This document shows positions 44,527-53,431 of a DNA stretch of 64,000 nucleotides, piece by piece (the stretch's first letter is position 1; each line of letters starts with the position of its first letter). The notes under the pieces are model-generated. The model did no database searches, was not told where the DNA came from, and saw only the letters and a program-made list of their open reading frames with translations. The position numbers and the translations under genes are program-made. Source of the stretch: Nocardioides exalbidus (GTDB taxonomy: Bacteria > Actinomycetota > Actinomycetes > Propionibacteriales > Nocardioidaceae); the NCBI RefSeq assembly GCF_900105585.1, contig NZ_FNRT01000002.1, forward strand, positions 1,984,001 through 2,048,000. Direction: 5' to 3'.

Positions 44527-47124
44527 ATGTTCGAGCGGTTCACCGACCGAGCCCGGCGAGTTGTCGTGCTGGCCCAGGAAGAGGCCCGCATGCTCTCCCA
44601 CAACTACATCGGGACCGAGCACATCCTGCTCGGTCTCATCCACGAGGGCGAGGGCGTCGCCGCCAAGGCCCTCGAGTCCCTCGACATCTCCCTGGAGGCC
44701 GTGCGCGCCCAGGTCGAGGAGATCATCGGCCAGGGCCAGCAGGCCCCGTCCGGCCACATCCCGTTCACGCCCCGCGCCAAGAAGGTGCTCGAGCTCTCGC
44801 TGCGCGAGGCACTCCAGCTGGGCCACTCCTACATCGGCACCGAGCACATCCTGCTCGGCCTGATCCGCGAGGGGGAGGGCGTCGCCGCGCAGGTGCTGCA
44901 GAAGCTCGGCGCGGACCTCAACCGGGTGCGCCAGCAGGTCATCCAGCTGCTCAGCGGCTTCCAGGGCAAGGAGTCGGCCGCGTCCGGCGCCCAGACCGCC
45001 GGTGCCGGTGGCGAGGCGCCGTCCAGCTCGCTGGTCCTCGACCAGTTCGGCCAGAACCTCACCCAGGCCGCCCGCGAGGGCAAGCTCGACCCGGTCATCG
45101 GTCGCGAGCAGGAGATCGAGCGCGTGATGCAGATCCTGTCGCGACGCACGAAGAACAACCCCGTCCTCATCGGGGAGCCCGGCGTCGGCAAGACCACGAT
45201 CGTGGCCGGCCTCGCCCAGGACATCGTCAAGGGCAACGTGCCCGAGACGCTGAAGGACAAGCAGATCTACACGCTCGACCTCGGCGCCCTCGTCGCCGGC
45301 TCGCGCTACCGCGGTGACTTCGAGGAGCGCCTCAAGAAGGTGCTCAAGGAGATCCGCACCCGCGGTGACATCGTGCTGTTCATCGACGAGATCCACACCC
45401 TCGTCGGTGCCGGTGCGGCCGAGGGCGCGATCGACGCCGCCAGCATCCTCAAGCCGATGCTGGCCCGCGGCGAGCTGCAGACCATCGGCGCCACCACCCT
45501 CGACGAGTACCGCAAGTACCTCGAGAAGGACGCCGCGCTCGAGCGCCGCTTCCAGCCCATCCAGGTCCAGGAGCCCTCGATCGCGCACACGATCGAGATG
45601 CTCAAGGGCCTGCGCGACCGCTACGAGGCGCACCACCGCGTCACCATCACCGACGAGGCCCTGGTCTCGGCGGCGACGCTGGCCGACCGCTACATCTCCG
45701 ACCGGTTCCTGCCGGACAAGGCCATCGACCTCATCGACGAGGCCGGGTCGCGACTGCGCATCCGCCGGATGACCGCGCCGCCGGACCTGCGCGAGTACGA
45801 CGACAAGATCGGCGACGTGCGCCAGCGCAAGGAGGCCGCGATCGACGGGCAGGACTTCGAGGCCGCGGCCCGCCTGCGCGACGAGGAGAAGCAGCTGTCC
45901 GCCCGCCGTGCCGAGCGCGAGAAGCAGTGGCGCGCCGGCGACCTCGACGAGATCGCCGAGGTCGACGAGGAGCTGATCGCCGAGGTCCTGGCCGTGGCCA
46001 CGGGCATCCCGATCGTGAAGCTCTCGGAGGAGGAGTCCACCCGTCTGCTCAAGATGGAGGACGAGCTGCACAAGCGCGTCATCGGCCAGGAGGACGCCGT
46101 CAAGGCACTCTCCCGCGCGATCCGTCGTACGCGTGCGGGCCTCAAGGACCCGAAGCGTCCCGGAGGGTCGTTCATCTTCGCCGGCCCGTCCGGCGTCGGC
46201 AAGACGTGGCTGTCCAAGACGCTCGCGGAGTTCCTCTTCGGCGACGAGGACGCGCTCATCCAGCTCGACATGAGCGAGTTCTCCGAGAAGCACACCGTCT
46301 CGCGGCTCTTCGGCTCGCCTCCCGGCTACGTCGGCTACGAGGAGGGCGGCCAGCTCACCGAGAAGGTGCGCCGCAAGCCGTTCTCAGTGGTCCTGTTCGA
46401 CGAGGTCGAGAAGGCCCACCCCGACATCTTCAACAGCCTGTTGCAGATCCTCGAGGAAGGTCGTCTGACCGACTCCCAGGGTCGGGTGGTCGACTTCAAG
46501 AACACCGTCATCATCATGACGACCAACCTCGGCTCGCGAGACATCGCCAAGAGCGTCAACCTCGGCTTCGGTGCCGTGGGCGCCGACGCGGCGGGCTCCT
46601 ACGAGCGGATGAAGAGCAAGGTCTCGGAGGAGCTCAAGCAGCACTTCCGCCCCGAGTTCCTCAACCGTGTCGACGAGATCGTGGTGTTCCCGCCGCTGTC
46701 GCAGGAGCAGATCGTCGCGATGGTCGACAACATGATCGCTGCCGTCGAGCTCCGGCTGAAGGACCGCGACATGTCGCTCGAGCTCACCCAGCCCGCCAAG
46801 GCGCTGCTGGCCGAGCGCGGCTTCGACCCGGTCCTCGGTGCCCGACCGCTGCGCCGCACGGTGCAGCGCGAGATCGAGGACGTGCTCGCCGAGAAGATGC
46901 TCTTCGGCGAGGTCGGCCCGGGGCAGATCGTCCTGGTCGACGTCGAGGGCGAGGGCCCGGCGGCGAAGTTCACGTTCCTCGGCCAGAAGAACTCGGCCGT
47001 GCCCGACATGCCGCCGTTCGAGACCGCCGACCTGGCGATCGAGCCGCAGCGTGACGACGAGGGCAACCTCGAGGGCCCGGACGACTCCGAGGGTCCGGTC
47101 GACGTCCCGCGCGACCCGGCCTGA
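44527..47124 (+). CDS. clpC: ATP-dependent Clp protease ATP-binding subunit ClpC
   Basis: 865 residues. Double Clp-N domain [20 protein letters not shown] and second [17 protein letters not shown] unit ([13 protein letters not shown]). AAA1 Walker [10 protein letters not shown] near residue 220, a UVR segment [20 protein letters not shown] near 455, and AAA2 Walker [10 protein letters not shown] near 557. It unfolds substrates for ClpP and is essential in many actinobacteria. ATG with AGAGGAG upstream; sequence before it is leader. A 12-bp stem-loop follows the stop. Confidence 0.96.
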   Translation: MFERFTDRARRVVVLAQEEARMLSHNYIGTEHILLGLIHEGEGVAAKALESLDISLEAVRAQVEEIIGQGQQAPSGHIPFTPRAKKVLELSLREALQLGHSYIGTEHILLGLIREGEGVAAQVLQKLGADLNRVRQQVIQLLSGFQGKESAASGAQTAGAGGEAPSSSLVLDQFGQNLTQAAREGKLDPVIGREQEIERVMQILSRRTKNNPVLIGEPGVGKTTIVAGLAQDIVKGNVPETLKDKQIYTLDLGALVAGSRYRGDFEERLKKVLKEIRTRGDIVLFIDEIHTLVGAGAAEGAIDAASILKPMLARGELQTIGATTLDEYRKYLEKDAALERRFQPIQVQEPSIAHTIEMLKGLRDRYEAHHRVTITDEALVSAATLADRYISDRFLPDKAIDLIDEAGSRLRIRRMTAPPDLREYDDKIGDVRQRKEAAIDGQDFEAAARLRDEEKQLSARRAEREKQWRAGDLDEIAEVDEELIAEVLAVATGIPIVKLSEEESTRLLKMEDELHKRVIGQEDAVKALSRAIRRTRAGLKDPKRPGGSFIFAGPSGVGKTWLSKTLAEFLFGDEDALIQLDMSEFSEKHTVSRLFGSPPGYVGYEEGGQLTEKVRRKPFSVVLFDEVEKAHPDIFNSLLQILEEGRLTDSQGRVVDFKNTVIIMTTNLGSRDIAKSVNLGFGAVGADAAGSYERMKSKVSEELKQHFRPEFLNRVDEIVVFPPLSQEQIVAMVDNMIAAVELRLKDRDMSLELTQPAKALLAERGFDPVLGARPLRRTVQREIEDVLAEKMLFGEVGPGQIVLVDVEGEGPAAKFTFLGQKNSAVPDMPPFETADLAIEPQRDDEGNLEGPDDSEGPVDVPRDPA

Positions 47125-47142
47125 CGTTCAGCCAGATCGCCT

Positions 47143-47178
47143 GATCACCCCGGGAGCGCCCAGCGCCCCGGGGTGATC
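47143..47178. terminator. Stem-loop after clpC, inside the mutY 3' end
   Basis: GATCACCCCGGG and CCCGGGGTGATC form a 12-bp stem with a 12-nt loop. It begins 18 nt after the clpC stop and covers the last codons and stop of the convergent mutY gene. Confidence 0.6.
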
Positions 47179-48026
47179 TGCGTCAGGAGGCCGTCGTCGA
47201 CGAGGCCGGCCAGGCAGCGCTCCCGCTGGTCGGCCCGCGGCCACGCCGCCTCGGCCTGCGCCGTCGTGACCGACGACTGCTCCCGGGCGAGGGCCATGAT
47301 CCGGCCGCGGCACTGCCGGTCGGTGCCGGCCCACGCCTGCCCGCGGCGGGGCGGACCGTCGTACGCCGGGAAGCCGGCGCCGCGCCAGGCGCACACCTCC
47401 GCGATTGGGCAGGCGTCGCACGACGGCTGGCGCGCCGAGCACACGAGCGCGCCGAGCTCCATCGTCGCCACCGCCCAGGTCGCTGCGGTCGCCTCGTCGT
47501 CGGGCAGCAGCGCGGTCGCGACGTCCCGCTCGGCGCGGGTGACGGCCGGTGCGGGGAACTCCTGCCCGGACACCGCGCGGACCAGCACCCGCCGGACGTT
47601 CGTGTCGAGGACGACGTGCCGCTGGCCGAAGGCGAAGCTCGCGATGGCCGAGGCGGTGTAGTCCCCGACGCCCGGCAGCGCGAGCAGGTCGTCGTACGAC
47701 GTCGGGACCTCGCCGCCGTGCCGCTCGACGATCGCGGTGGCGGCGGCGCGCAGCCGGAGGGCGCGGCGGGGGTAGCCGAGGCGGCCCCACATCCGCACGG
47801 CCTCGCCCGTCGGCTCGGCGGCCAGGTCGGCCGGGGTGGGCCAGCGCTCGAGCCACAGCGCGTGGACCGGCAGGACGCGCACGACCGGCGTCTGCTGGAG
47901 CATGAACTCGCTGACCATCACCGACCACGGCGTGGCCTCGAGCCCGCGCCAGGGCAGCTCGCGCGCGTGGTCGTCGTACCAGCCGAGCACGGCGTCGTGC
48001 AGCGCGCCGGGAGTGGGGGAGTCCAT
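47145..48026 (-). CDS. mutY: A/G-specific adenine glycosylase
   Basis: 293 residues. Helix-hairpin-helix LLALPGVGDYTASAI near residue 110, catalytic Asp in VLDTNVRRVL near 130, catalytic-site Glu in VSEFMLQQTPVV, and the iron-sulfur cluster in CSARQPSCDACPIAEVC (four Cys). It removes adenine mispaired with 8-oxoguanine. The C-terminal Nudix-like 8-oxoG recognition domain is reduced, as in actinobacterial MutY. The ATG at 48026 has TACGAT 7 nt upstream. A start at 48095 would run through that promoter. Confidence 0.93.
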   Translation of the reverse strand: MDSPTPGALHDAVLGWYDDHARELPWRGLEATPWSVMVSEFMLQQTPVVRVLPVHALWLERWPTPADLAAEPTGEAVRMWGRLGYPRRALRLRAAATAIVERHGGEVPTSYDDLLALPGVGDYTASAIASFAFGQRHVVLDTNVRRVLVRAVSGQEFPAPAVTRAERDVATALLPDDEATAATWAVATMELGALVCSARQPSCDACPIAEVCAWRGAGFPAYDGPPRRGQAWAGTDRQCRGRIMALAREQSSVTTAQAEAAWPRADQRERCLAGLVDDGLLTQITPGRWALPG

Positions 48027-48033
48027 CGCGGCG

Positions 48034-48087
48034 ATCGTAGGTGAGCCGGTGCGCCTCCGCCGAGACGGGCTCCCGGCTCCATAGCCT
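48034..48087. promoter_or_regulatory. Divergent leaderless promoter pair mutY / membrane protein
   Basis: Minus-strand TACGAT (48034-48039) lies 7 nt from the mutY ATG; plus-strand TAGCCT (48082-48087) lies 6 nt from the next ATG. Confidence 0.5.
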
Positions 48088-48093
48088 GACCCC

Positions 48094-48909
48094 ATGCCGA
48101 CGACCGTCCGACCCCGAGGGCCTCTCCCGGCCCGGGTCTACTGGACCCGTCGACTGGTCGTGCTCGGCATCCCGCTCGTGCTCGTGGTCGTGCTCGCCCG
48201 GATCCTCGGCGGTTCGTCCGACGCCACCGAAGCGGCCGGCGAGAAGGCGACCCGGACCGGCGCGAGCGTCGCGCCCACTCCTGCCCCCTCCGCCGGCCCG
48301 ACCGCCGGCGCGGGGACGGGCAAGAAGAACAAGGGCAGGAAGAACAAGGGCGACCAGGGCCAGCAGCAGGGGACCGCGCCGCCCGAGCCGGTCCTGGCCG
48401 AGCCCTCCGGGCCCTGCGACGCCTCCGACATCGTCGCGACCCCGGCGGTGACGCAGGTCGCCGGCGGCCAGGACATTCCGCTCACGTTCAACCTGCGGAC
48501 CGTCGTGACCGAGGCCTGCACGTTCCAGGCGTCGGCGCAGACCATGACGGTGACGATCACCTCGGGCAGTGACTTCATCTGGAGCAGCCAGCAGTGCCCG
48601 GACTCGATCCCACTCCAGGACGTGGTCGTCCGGAACGCGGTCGAGGTGCCGGTCACGCTCACGTGGGCCGAGGGCAAGAGGTCCGACGAGACCTGTTCGG
48701 GACGCACCGACTGGGCGCGCCCCGGTTTCTACCACGTCGAGTCGGCCGCCCTCGGCGGCGAGGGCACCGACGTCCAGTTCGAGCTCGTCGCTCCGCAGCC
48801 GGGCGTCGTCACCCAGACCGCCGACCCCCAGACCCAGGGCGGCACCGGCAAGAAGGGCGACCGGTCCCACACCCCCGGCCAGGACGGTACCGGCAACAGC
48901 GAGGGCTGA
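48094..48909 (+). CDS. Membrane-anchored extracytoplasmic protein, unknown function
   Basis: 271 residues. One N-terminal membrane helix (LVVLGIPLVLVVVLARIL), then a long Gly/Lys/Pro-rich linker containing KKNKGRKNKGDQG, then a beta-rich domain (about 105-240) with three Cys, and a Gly-rich charged tail. M. tuberculosis has a membrane protein of unknown function at this place between mutY and disA (Rv3587c). The domain slightly resembles DUF4232-type folds, but I cannot assign it. Its position next to disA is conserved and may reflect function or just order. Confidence 0.78.
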   Translation: MPTTVRPRGPLPARVYWTRRLVVLGIPLVLVVVLARILGGSSDATEAAGEKATRTGASVAPTPAPSAGPTAGAGTGKKNKGRKNKGDQGQQQGTAPPEPVLAEPSGPCDASDIVATPAVTQVAGGQDIPLTFNLRTVVTEACTFQASAQTMTVTITSGSDFIWSSQQCPDSIPLQDVVVRNAVEVPVTLTWAEGKRSDETCSGRTDWARPGFYHVESAALGGEGTDVQFELVAPQPGVVTQTADPQTQGGTGKKGDRSHTPGQDGTGNSEG

Positions 48910-49000
48910 CCGGGCACTTCCTCCCCGTCTCGGACGCCGACCGGGCACTTCGTTCCCGTGTGGAACGCCGACCGGGCACTTCGGTTCCCCCGCATCTGCG
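48908..49000 (+). repeat. 31-bp imperfect tandem repeat, three units
   Basis: GACCGGGCACTTC begins units at 48908, 48939 and 48970. The second unit contains a small hairpin (CGTTCCCGTGTGGAACG). The third runs into the first CCCCGCATCTGCGGGG hairpin. Confidence 0.8.
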
Positions 49001-49072
49001 GGGGAGCACGAACTTCCAGGGGCGTGCACGGCACCAGAAGCTTGGACATCCCCGCATCTGCGGGGGAACTGG
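48985..49072 (-). repeat. Two CRISPR type I-E-repeat-like hairpins 62 bp apart
   Basis: The 18-bp core CCCCGCATCTGCGGGGGA occurs at 48988-49005 and 49050-49067. On the minus strand the copy at 48.99 kb reads GTGCTCCCCCGCAGATGCGG plus GGGAACCG, close to I-E repeat form, and the 62-bp period fits a 28-29-bp repeat with a 33-bp spacer. There are only two units, their flanks differ, and no cas gene is present, so this is at most a remnant or a look-alike. Confidence 0.4.
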
Positions 49073-49301
49073 AAGGGCCAGCCCGGGCGTACGACGTCCT
49101 GCCGGGGGTCCGAGGGTCGTGACCTCACGGTGAGGTCTCGACGTGGCCGTCACGACCTCTCGCCAGCCGCGGACACGTGTCCGGGATGTCGCCCCCGACG
49201 GACCGGTGCGAGGGCAGTTCCTCGGACACGTGTCGGAGCAAGTGGGGGTACGTCGACCTGGCGGGCGCCGCTGGCCTCCGAGGGTCTCTGCCTCCCCCAG
49301 G

Positions 49302-49367
49302 GATTTCGACGCGCCCGTCGCCGCCTCGTGCCTCAGCGGCTGGGCTTGCTCAATCTGGGCCGTCTCG
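49302..49367. repeat. Interspersed repeat family 2, copy A
   Basis: TTTCGACGCGCCCGTC, then CCTCGTGCCTC, GGGCTTGCTCAATCTGG and a CTCGTC end. The matching copy at 55.2 kb has the same blocks in the same order. Both end at the stop codon of a minus-strand gene (disA here). Confidence 0.7.
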
Positions 49368-50447
49368 TCAGATGTAGCGCTCGGTGATGCTGGACTCGGC
49401 GAGGCGGGAGAGGCCCTCGCGCACGGACCGGGCGCGGAGCTCGCCGACGCCGTCGACGGCCTGGAGGTCGTCGATGCCGGCGGACAGCAGCTGCTGGAGG
49501 CCGCCGAAGTGGTCGACGAGGCGGTCGACGACCGCGACCGGGAGGCGGGGGACCTTGGCGAGCAGGCGGTAGCCGCGCGGCGCGACCGCGGCGTCGAGGT
49601 GCTCGGCACCGCCGAGGCCGATCGCGCGGGCGACGGCGGCGGGGTCGACGAGCTCGGTGGAGGACAGGCTCTCGAGCTCGGCGAGGTGCACACCGGGGCC
49701 GGCCTGGCGGCGCTTGCCGGGGAGGTAGTCGCGCACGACGAGCTCACGCTCGGCGTCGACGCCGGTGACGAGCTCCTCGAGCTGGAGGGAGAGCAGGCGG
49801 CCGTCGGTGCCGAGCTCGAGGACGTAGTCCTCGATCTCGGTCGCGATCCGGATCACCATCTCGAGGCGCTGCGCGACGACGGCGACGTCGCGCACGGTGA
49901 CCAGGTCCTCGATCTCGAGGGCGGACAGGGTGGCGGAGACCTCGTCGAGGCGCAGCTTGTAGCGCTCGAGCGTGGCGAGGGCCTGGTTGGCGCGGGACAG
50001 GATCTTGCCGGAGTCCTCGAGGACGTGGCGGATGTCGCCGACGTAGGCCGCGATGATCTGCATCGACTGCGACACCGACACGACCGGGTGCCCGGTCTGC
50101 TTGGCGACGCGCTCGGCGGTCCGGTGCCGGGTGCCGGTCTCCTCCGACGGGATCGTGTGGTCGGGCATGAGGTGCACGGCCGCCCGGTGGATCCGGGTGA
50201 GGTCCTTGTCGACCACGATGGCGCCGTCCATCTTCGCCAGCTCGCGCAGGCCCGTCGCGGTGAAGGGCACGTCGAGGGTGAAGCCGCCGGTCGAGATCGA
50301 CTCGACGAGCTTGTCCTGGCCGAGCACGATCAGCGCGCCGGTGCGGCCGCGGAGGATGCGCTCGAGGCCGTCGCGCAGCGGCGTACCGGGTGCGATCGAG
50401 GCGAGTGTTGCGCGCAGCCGAAGCTGCTCGTCGTTGCGCTCTGCCAC
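49368..50447 (-). CDS. disA: DNA integrity scanning diadenylate cyclase DisA
   Basis: 359 residues. DAC domain with [19 protein letters not shown] (DGA motif near residue 74) and [18 protein letters not shown] (RHR motif near 105), a helical linker, and a C-terminal helix-hairpin-helix [19 protein letters not shown]. It makes c-di-AMP from two ATP and pauses at DNA lesions. The start is GTG with GGAGGA 5 nt upstream. radA lies upstream on the same strand, 126 bp away, as in most actinobacteria. Confidence 0.96.
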   Translation of the reverse strand: MAERNDEQLRLRATLASIAPGTPLRDGLERILRGRTGALIVLGQDKLVESISTGGFTLDVPFTATGLRELAKMDGAIVVDKDLTRIHRAAVHLMPDHTIPSEETGTRHRTAERVAKQTGHPVVSVSQSMQIIAAYVGDIRHVLEDSGKILSRANQALATLERYKLRLDEVSATLSALEIEDLVTVRDVAVVAQRLEMVIRIATEIEDYVLELGTDGRLLSLQLEELVTGVDAERELVVRDYLPGKRRQAGPGVHLAELESLSSTELVDPAAVARAIGLGGAEHLDAAVAPRGYRLLAKVPRLPVAVVDRLVDHFGGLQQLLSAGIDDLQAVDGVGELRARSVREGLSRLAESSITERYI

Positions 50448-50573
50448 CGATCCTCCGCGTGCTCAGTCCGTGCTCGTGCTCGGGGCACCCCCGTGCGTCC
50501 CCGGTGAAGTGTAGGGCGCGGCACGCCTTCCGAGGCGTCCGTGACTGACCCGTGACCTGCGGCTCCGAGCTGA

Positions 50574-51971
50574 CTAGAGCGGCGGCGTGAGCTCGAGCGT
50601 GAGCAGCGCGCTGAAGATGTCGTCGACCTCCACCACGCGGAGCCCGTCGACGGTGCGGCGCGAGGGGATCCCGCGCTCGCTCTCGAGCGGACGCCCGCGC
50701 GGCACCACCGCCACCTTGAACCCGAGCCGCGCCGCCTCGGCGATGCGCTGGGGCAGGTCACGGACCCGACGCAGCTCGCCGGCCAGGCCGATCTCGCCGA
50801 TCGCGACCGCGCCCCGCGGAGCGGGCACGCCCAGGTGCGAGCTGGCGACGGCGACCGCGATGGCGAGGTCGGCAGCAGGGTCGTGGAGCTTGGCGCCGCC
50901 GACGGTCGCGACGAAGGTGTCGCTGCCCGTGATCCGCAGCCGCGCGTGCCGCTGGAGCACCGCCAGGACCATGTCGACGCGCGAGGACTCGACCCCCGAG
51001 ACCGTGCGGCGGGGGCGCTCGAGCGGCGACGGGGTGAGGAGGGCCTGCACCTCGGCCAGCAGCGGGCGCCGGCCCTCCATCGTGACCGCGACGCAGGTGC
51101 CGGCGACGTCCTGCGTGTGGTGCTCGACGAAGAGGCCGGTGGGGTCGGTGACGGCCTGGATGCCCTCCGACGACAGGTCGAAGCAGCCGACCTCGTCGAT
51201 GGGGCCGTATCGGTTCTTCATCGCGCGGACCATGCGGAAGCGGGAGTTGCGCTCGCCCTCGAAGTGGAGCACCACGTCGACGAGGTGCTCGAGGACGCGC
51301 GGGCCGGCGATCGAGCCGTCCTTGGTGACGTGGCCGACGATCACCGTGGTGATGTTGCGGGTCTTGGCGACGCGGATCAGCGCGGCCGCGACCTCCTTGA
51401 CCTGGGTGACGCCGCCGGGCACCCCCTCGATGCCGGAGGCGCCGATGGTCTGGATCGAGTCGACCACGAGCAGCGTCGGCCGGACCTCCTCGATGTGGGT
51501 CAGCACCGCGCCGAGGTCGGTCTCTGCGGCGAGGAAGAGCTCGTCGTGCACCCCGCCGGTGCGGTCGGCGCGCAGCCGCACCTGGGCGGCCGACTCCTCG
51601 CCGGTGACGTAGAGCGTGCGCTGGCGGGTGCGCGCGGTCTGGGCGGCGACCTCGAGTAGCAGCGTGCTCTTGCCGACGCCGGGCTCCCCGGCCAGCAGGA
51701 TCGCCGCGCCCGGCACCAGGCCGCCGCCGAGCACGCGGTCGAGCTCGGGCACGCCGCTGGAGCGGGCGACCGACTCGGTGATCGGGACCTGACCGATGGG
51801 GACGGCCGGGGTCGACACCGGCCCGGCGGCCGCGCGCATCGTGGGTGCGCCCGCCTCGGCGACGGAGCCCCACGCCTGGCACTCGCCGCACCGCCCGACC
51901 CACTTGGCGGTCTCCCAGCCGCACTCGGAGCACCGGTAGGAGGAGCGCTGCCTGGGGGCCTTGGTCGACAT
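50574..51971 (-). CDS. radA: DNA repair protein RadA
   Basis: 465 residues. N-terminal C4 zinc finger YRCSECGWETAKWVGRCGEC, Walker A GEPGVGKSTLL near residue 90, KNRYG motif in MKNRYGPIDEVGCF near 243, and a Lon-like C-terminal domain. It promotes branch migration in recombination. I chose the ATG at 51971 because TAGCGT lies 7 nt upstream and the protein then opens with MSTKAPRQ. A longer form from 51995 would include the promoter. Confidence 0.95.
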   Translation of the reverse strand: MSTKAPRQRSSYRCSECGWETAKWVGRCGECQAWGSVAEAGAPTMRAAAGPVSTPAVPIGQVPITESVARSSGVPELDRVLGGGLVPGAAILLAGEPGVGKSTLLLEVAAQTARTRQRTLYVTGEESAAQVRLRADRTGGVHDELFLAAETDLGAVLTHIEEVRPTLLVVDSIQTIGASGIEGVPGGVTQVKEVAAALIRVAKTRNITTVIVGHVTKDGSIAGPRVLEHLVDVVLHFEGERNSRFRMVRAMKNRYGPIDEVGCFDLSSEGIQAVTDPTGLFVEHHTQDVAGTCVAVTMEGRRPLLAEVQALLTPSPLERPRRTVSGVESSRVDMVLAVLQRHARLRITGSDTFVATVGGAKLHDPAADLAIAVAVASSHLGVPAPRGAVAIGEIGLAGELRRVRDLPQRIAEAARLGFKVAVVPRGRPLESERGIPSRRTVDGLRVVEVDDIFSALLTLELTPPL

Positions 51972-51978
51972 GGGCGCC

Positions 51979-51984
51979 ACGCTA
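51979..51984 (-). promoter_or_regulatory. -10 box TAGCGT of a leaderless promoter
   Basis: Minus strand, ends 7 nt before the radA ATG. It decides the choice of start. Confidence 0.5.
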
Positions 51985-52013
51985 GGCGAGGCCACCGACA
52001 GCCCCGCGGACGC

Positions 52014-52925
52014 TCACCGGGAGAGCAGCGCCGCGATGGCGTCGTACCCCCGGGCGCGCGCGTGCGCGAGGGCCGTCACGCCGTCGCGGTCGGGGATCGA
52101 GGGGTCGGCGCCGCGCGCGAGCAGGATCGCGACGATCCGCTGCCAGCGCTCGGTGCCCTCGCCCAGGACCACCGCCTCGAGCAGCGCCGTCCAGCCGAGG
52201 TCGTTGACGTGGTCCACGTCGACGGCCGTGTGCTGCAGCGCCCAGCGGACGTAGGCCACGTGGCCGCGCTCGGACGCCGGGATGATCGAGACGCCGCCGT
52301 AGCGGTTGCGCAGCGCGACGTCGGGGTCGAGCGGGAGCAGCAGCTTCGCCATGGCGACCGAGCCGGTGACGCCGGTGACCAGCCACGGGGTGTCCTGTTG
52401 CGCGTCCACGGCGTCGGGGTCGGCTCCGAGGCGGGTGAGCAGGTCGGCGACCTCCAGCCGGTCGTCGATGACCGCGAGCAGGAGGGGCGTACGACGACGC
52501 GCGTCGCGCACGTCGACCGGAGCACCAGCCCGGAGCGCCAGCGCCGCGCCGTCGGCGTCGCCGCGGGTGGCGGCGCGCAGCAGCTCCGCGCCGGGTTCGC
52601 GGACCGGGTCGTCGGCGCGGGTGAGGAGGCGGGCGAGCGAGGTCAGTCCCAGGGCGTCGGCGCGCTCGGCCGAGTCGGCCACCTCGGCGCCCTGCGCGAG
52701 CAGCTCCCGGACGTCGGCGCGTGCCGCGGCAGGGTCGGCGACAGCTCCCCGGACCGCCTCCGCCAGCGGCGACAGGTCGGGCTCCGTCACCTCGGGCACC
52801 GCCGGGGACCTGGTGGGACTCGGCGTGCCCGACGGAGCCGGATCGGGCTCCGGGCTCGCCGAGCAGGCGGTCGCGGCCAGCAGCCCGACGACGACCAGTC
52901 CCAGCCCCGCTGCTCTCCTTCGCAC
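52014..52925 (-). CDS. Ankyrin-repeat lipoprotein
   Basis: 303 residues. Signal peptide LGLVVVGLLAATACSAS with lipobox AATAC (Cys21), then a Pro/Ser-rich spacer and about five ankyrin repeats, for example RRTPLLLAVIDDRLEVADLL, GWTALLEAVVLGEGTERWQR and GVTALAHARARGYDAIAALL. It should be tethered to the outer face of the membrane and bind another protein. Partner unknown. The GTG start has GGGAGG upstream; longer in-frame starts up to 53288 pass through sequence without a signal peptide and are unlikely. Confidence 0.82.
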   Translation of the reverse strand: MRRRAAGLGLVVVGLLAATACSASPEPDPAPSGTPSPTRSPAVPEVTEPDLSPLAEAVRGAVADPAAARADVRELLAQGAEVADSAERADALGLTSLARLLTRADDPVREPGAELLRAATRGDADGAALALRAGAPVDVRDARRRTPLLLAVIDDRLEVADLLTRLGADPDAVDAQQDTPWLVTGVTGSVAMAKLLLPLDPDVALRNRYGGVSIIPASERGHVAYVRWALQHTAVDVDHVNDLGWTALLEAVVLGEGTERWQRIVAILLARGADPSIPDRDGVTALAHARARGYDAIAALLSR

Positions 52926-53147
52926 GGCACGATCCTCCCAGCCCGACCCACACCCGCGCGCCGTCCACTGGTCTCGACCACGTTTCCACAGCGTGGCCGC
53001 CCGGCCTGTGGAAGACCCGGCGATCCTGTGGACGGAGCGGCCGTTGCTGGGGACCCGGACCGGCCGTCGGTGGACGGACCGGTGGAGGACGAACGCCCCT
53101 CGACCGACCCCTTGCGCCCGCCCCCGGGACGGGCGTAGAACTTCTCC

Positions 53148-53340
53148 CACGCAGCCCGGCAACGGGAGGCGGGATGGCTCGGAGACGAGGATCCGACCGG
53201 CGGGGAAGCTTCGGCAGACCGGCCGCCGCGACTGGGTGACGCAGGAGCGGGGATCAGCGGGGACGGGCCGTCGACCGGAGGTCGTCACATGATCCGGTCA
53301 CCCTGGAGGGCCCTTGCGACTCATACTCGCGAGGGCCCTT
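53148..53340 (+). ncRNA. Candidate structured RNA (sRNA or leader), unknown class
   Basis: Two GNRA-tetraloop hairpins lie close together: CCCG-GCAA-CGGG (about 53,154-53,165) and CTCG-GAGA-CGAG (53178-53189). CGGCGG/CCGCCG can pair across 53199-53228. GTGACG/CGTCAC (53236-53241 with 53284-53289) closes a domain containing GACC-GGA-GGTC. A terminator hairpin ends it. TTGCGC (53112) and TAGAAC (53136) with 18-nt spacing could be its promoter. It fits no riboswitch I know. The evidence is structure read by eye only. Confidence 0.35.
53308..53338 (+). terminator. Terminator-like stem-loop
   Basis: GGGCCCTTGCGA and TCGCGAGGGCCC pair with one mismatch around a 7-nt loop. CTTCACCCGTTT follows, so only a weak U tract. 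Confidence 0.6.
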
Positions 53341-53431
53341 CACCCGTTTGGTGGGCGAGGCGCCCGCGAGCGAGGCTTTATGCTCGGCTCCTTGGATCGG
53401 TCAAGGGGACGGGTCGAAGGGGGGGCAGCAG

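Larger units (their letters stand above)
48910..49367. other. 458-bp repeat-rich non-coding island between convergent genes
   Basis: No gene found. In order it holds the 31-bp tandem units, the two I-E-like hairpins, an inverted repeat GACCTCAC-G-GTGAGGTC (49121-49137), two GGACACGTGT palindromes 53 bp apart (49171, 49224), and a copy of repeat family 2 ending at the disA stop codon. Confidence 0.75.
52926..53431. other. 506-bp non-coding stretch with RNA-like structure
   Basis: No protein gene found. It probably contains the promoter of the ankyrin lipoprotein at its left edge, a structured RNA candidate from about 53,148, a terminator hairpin, and the leader of the LacI-type gene. Confidence 0.5.

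Noticed and set aside
48985..49072. A functional CRISPR array
   Set aside because: Only two repeat-like units with diverged flanks and no cas genes anywhere in the window. It is kept only as a possible remnant.
53104..53148. Actinobacterial 6C RNA
   Set aside because: One C-rich loop (CGCCCG-CCCCCGGGA-CGGGCG) is present, but the second C-rich stem-loop needed for this class is absent.
53190..53225. FMN riboswitch fragment (CCGACCGGCGG)
   Set aside because: The short match lacks all other conserved FMN-riboswitch elements, and the downstream gene is a LacI-type regulator.
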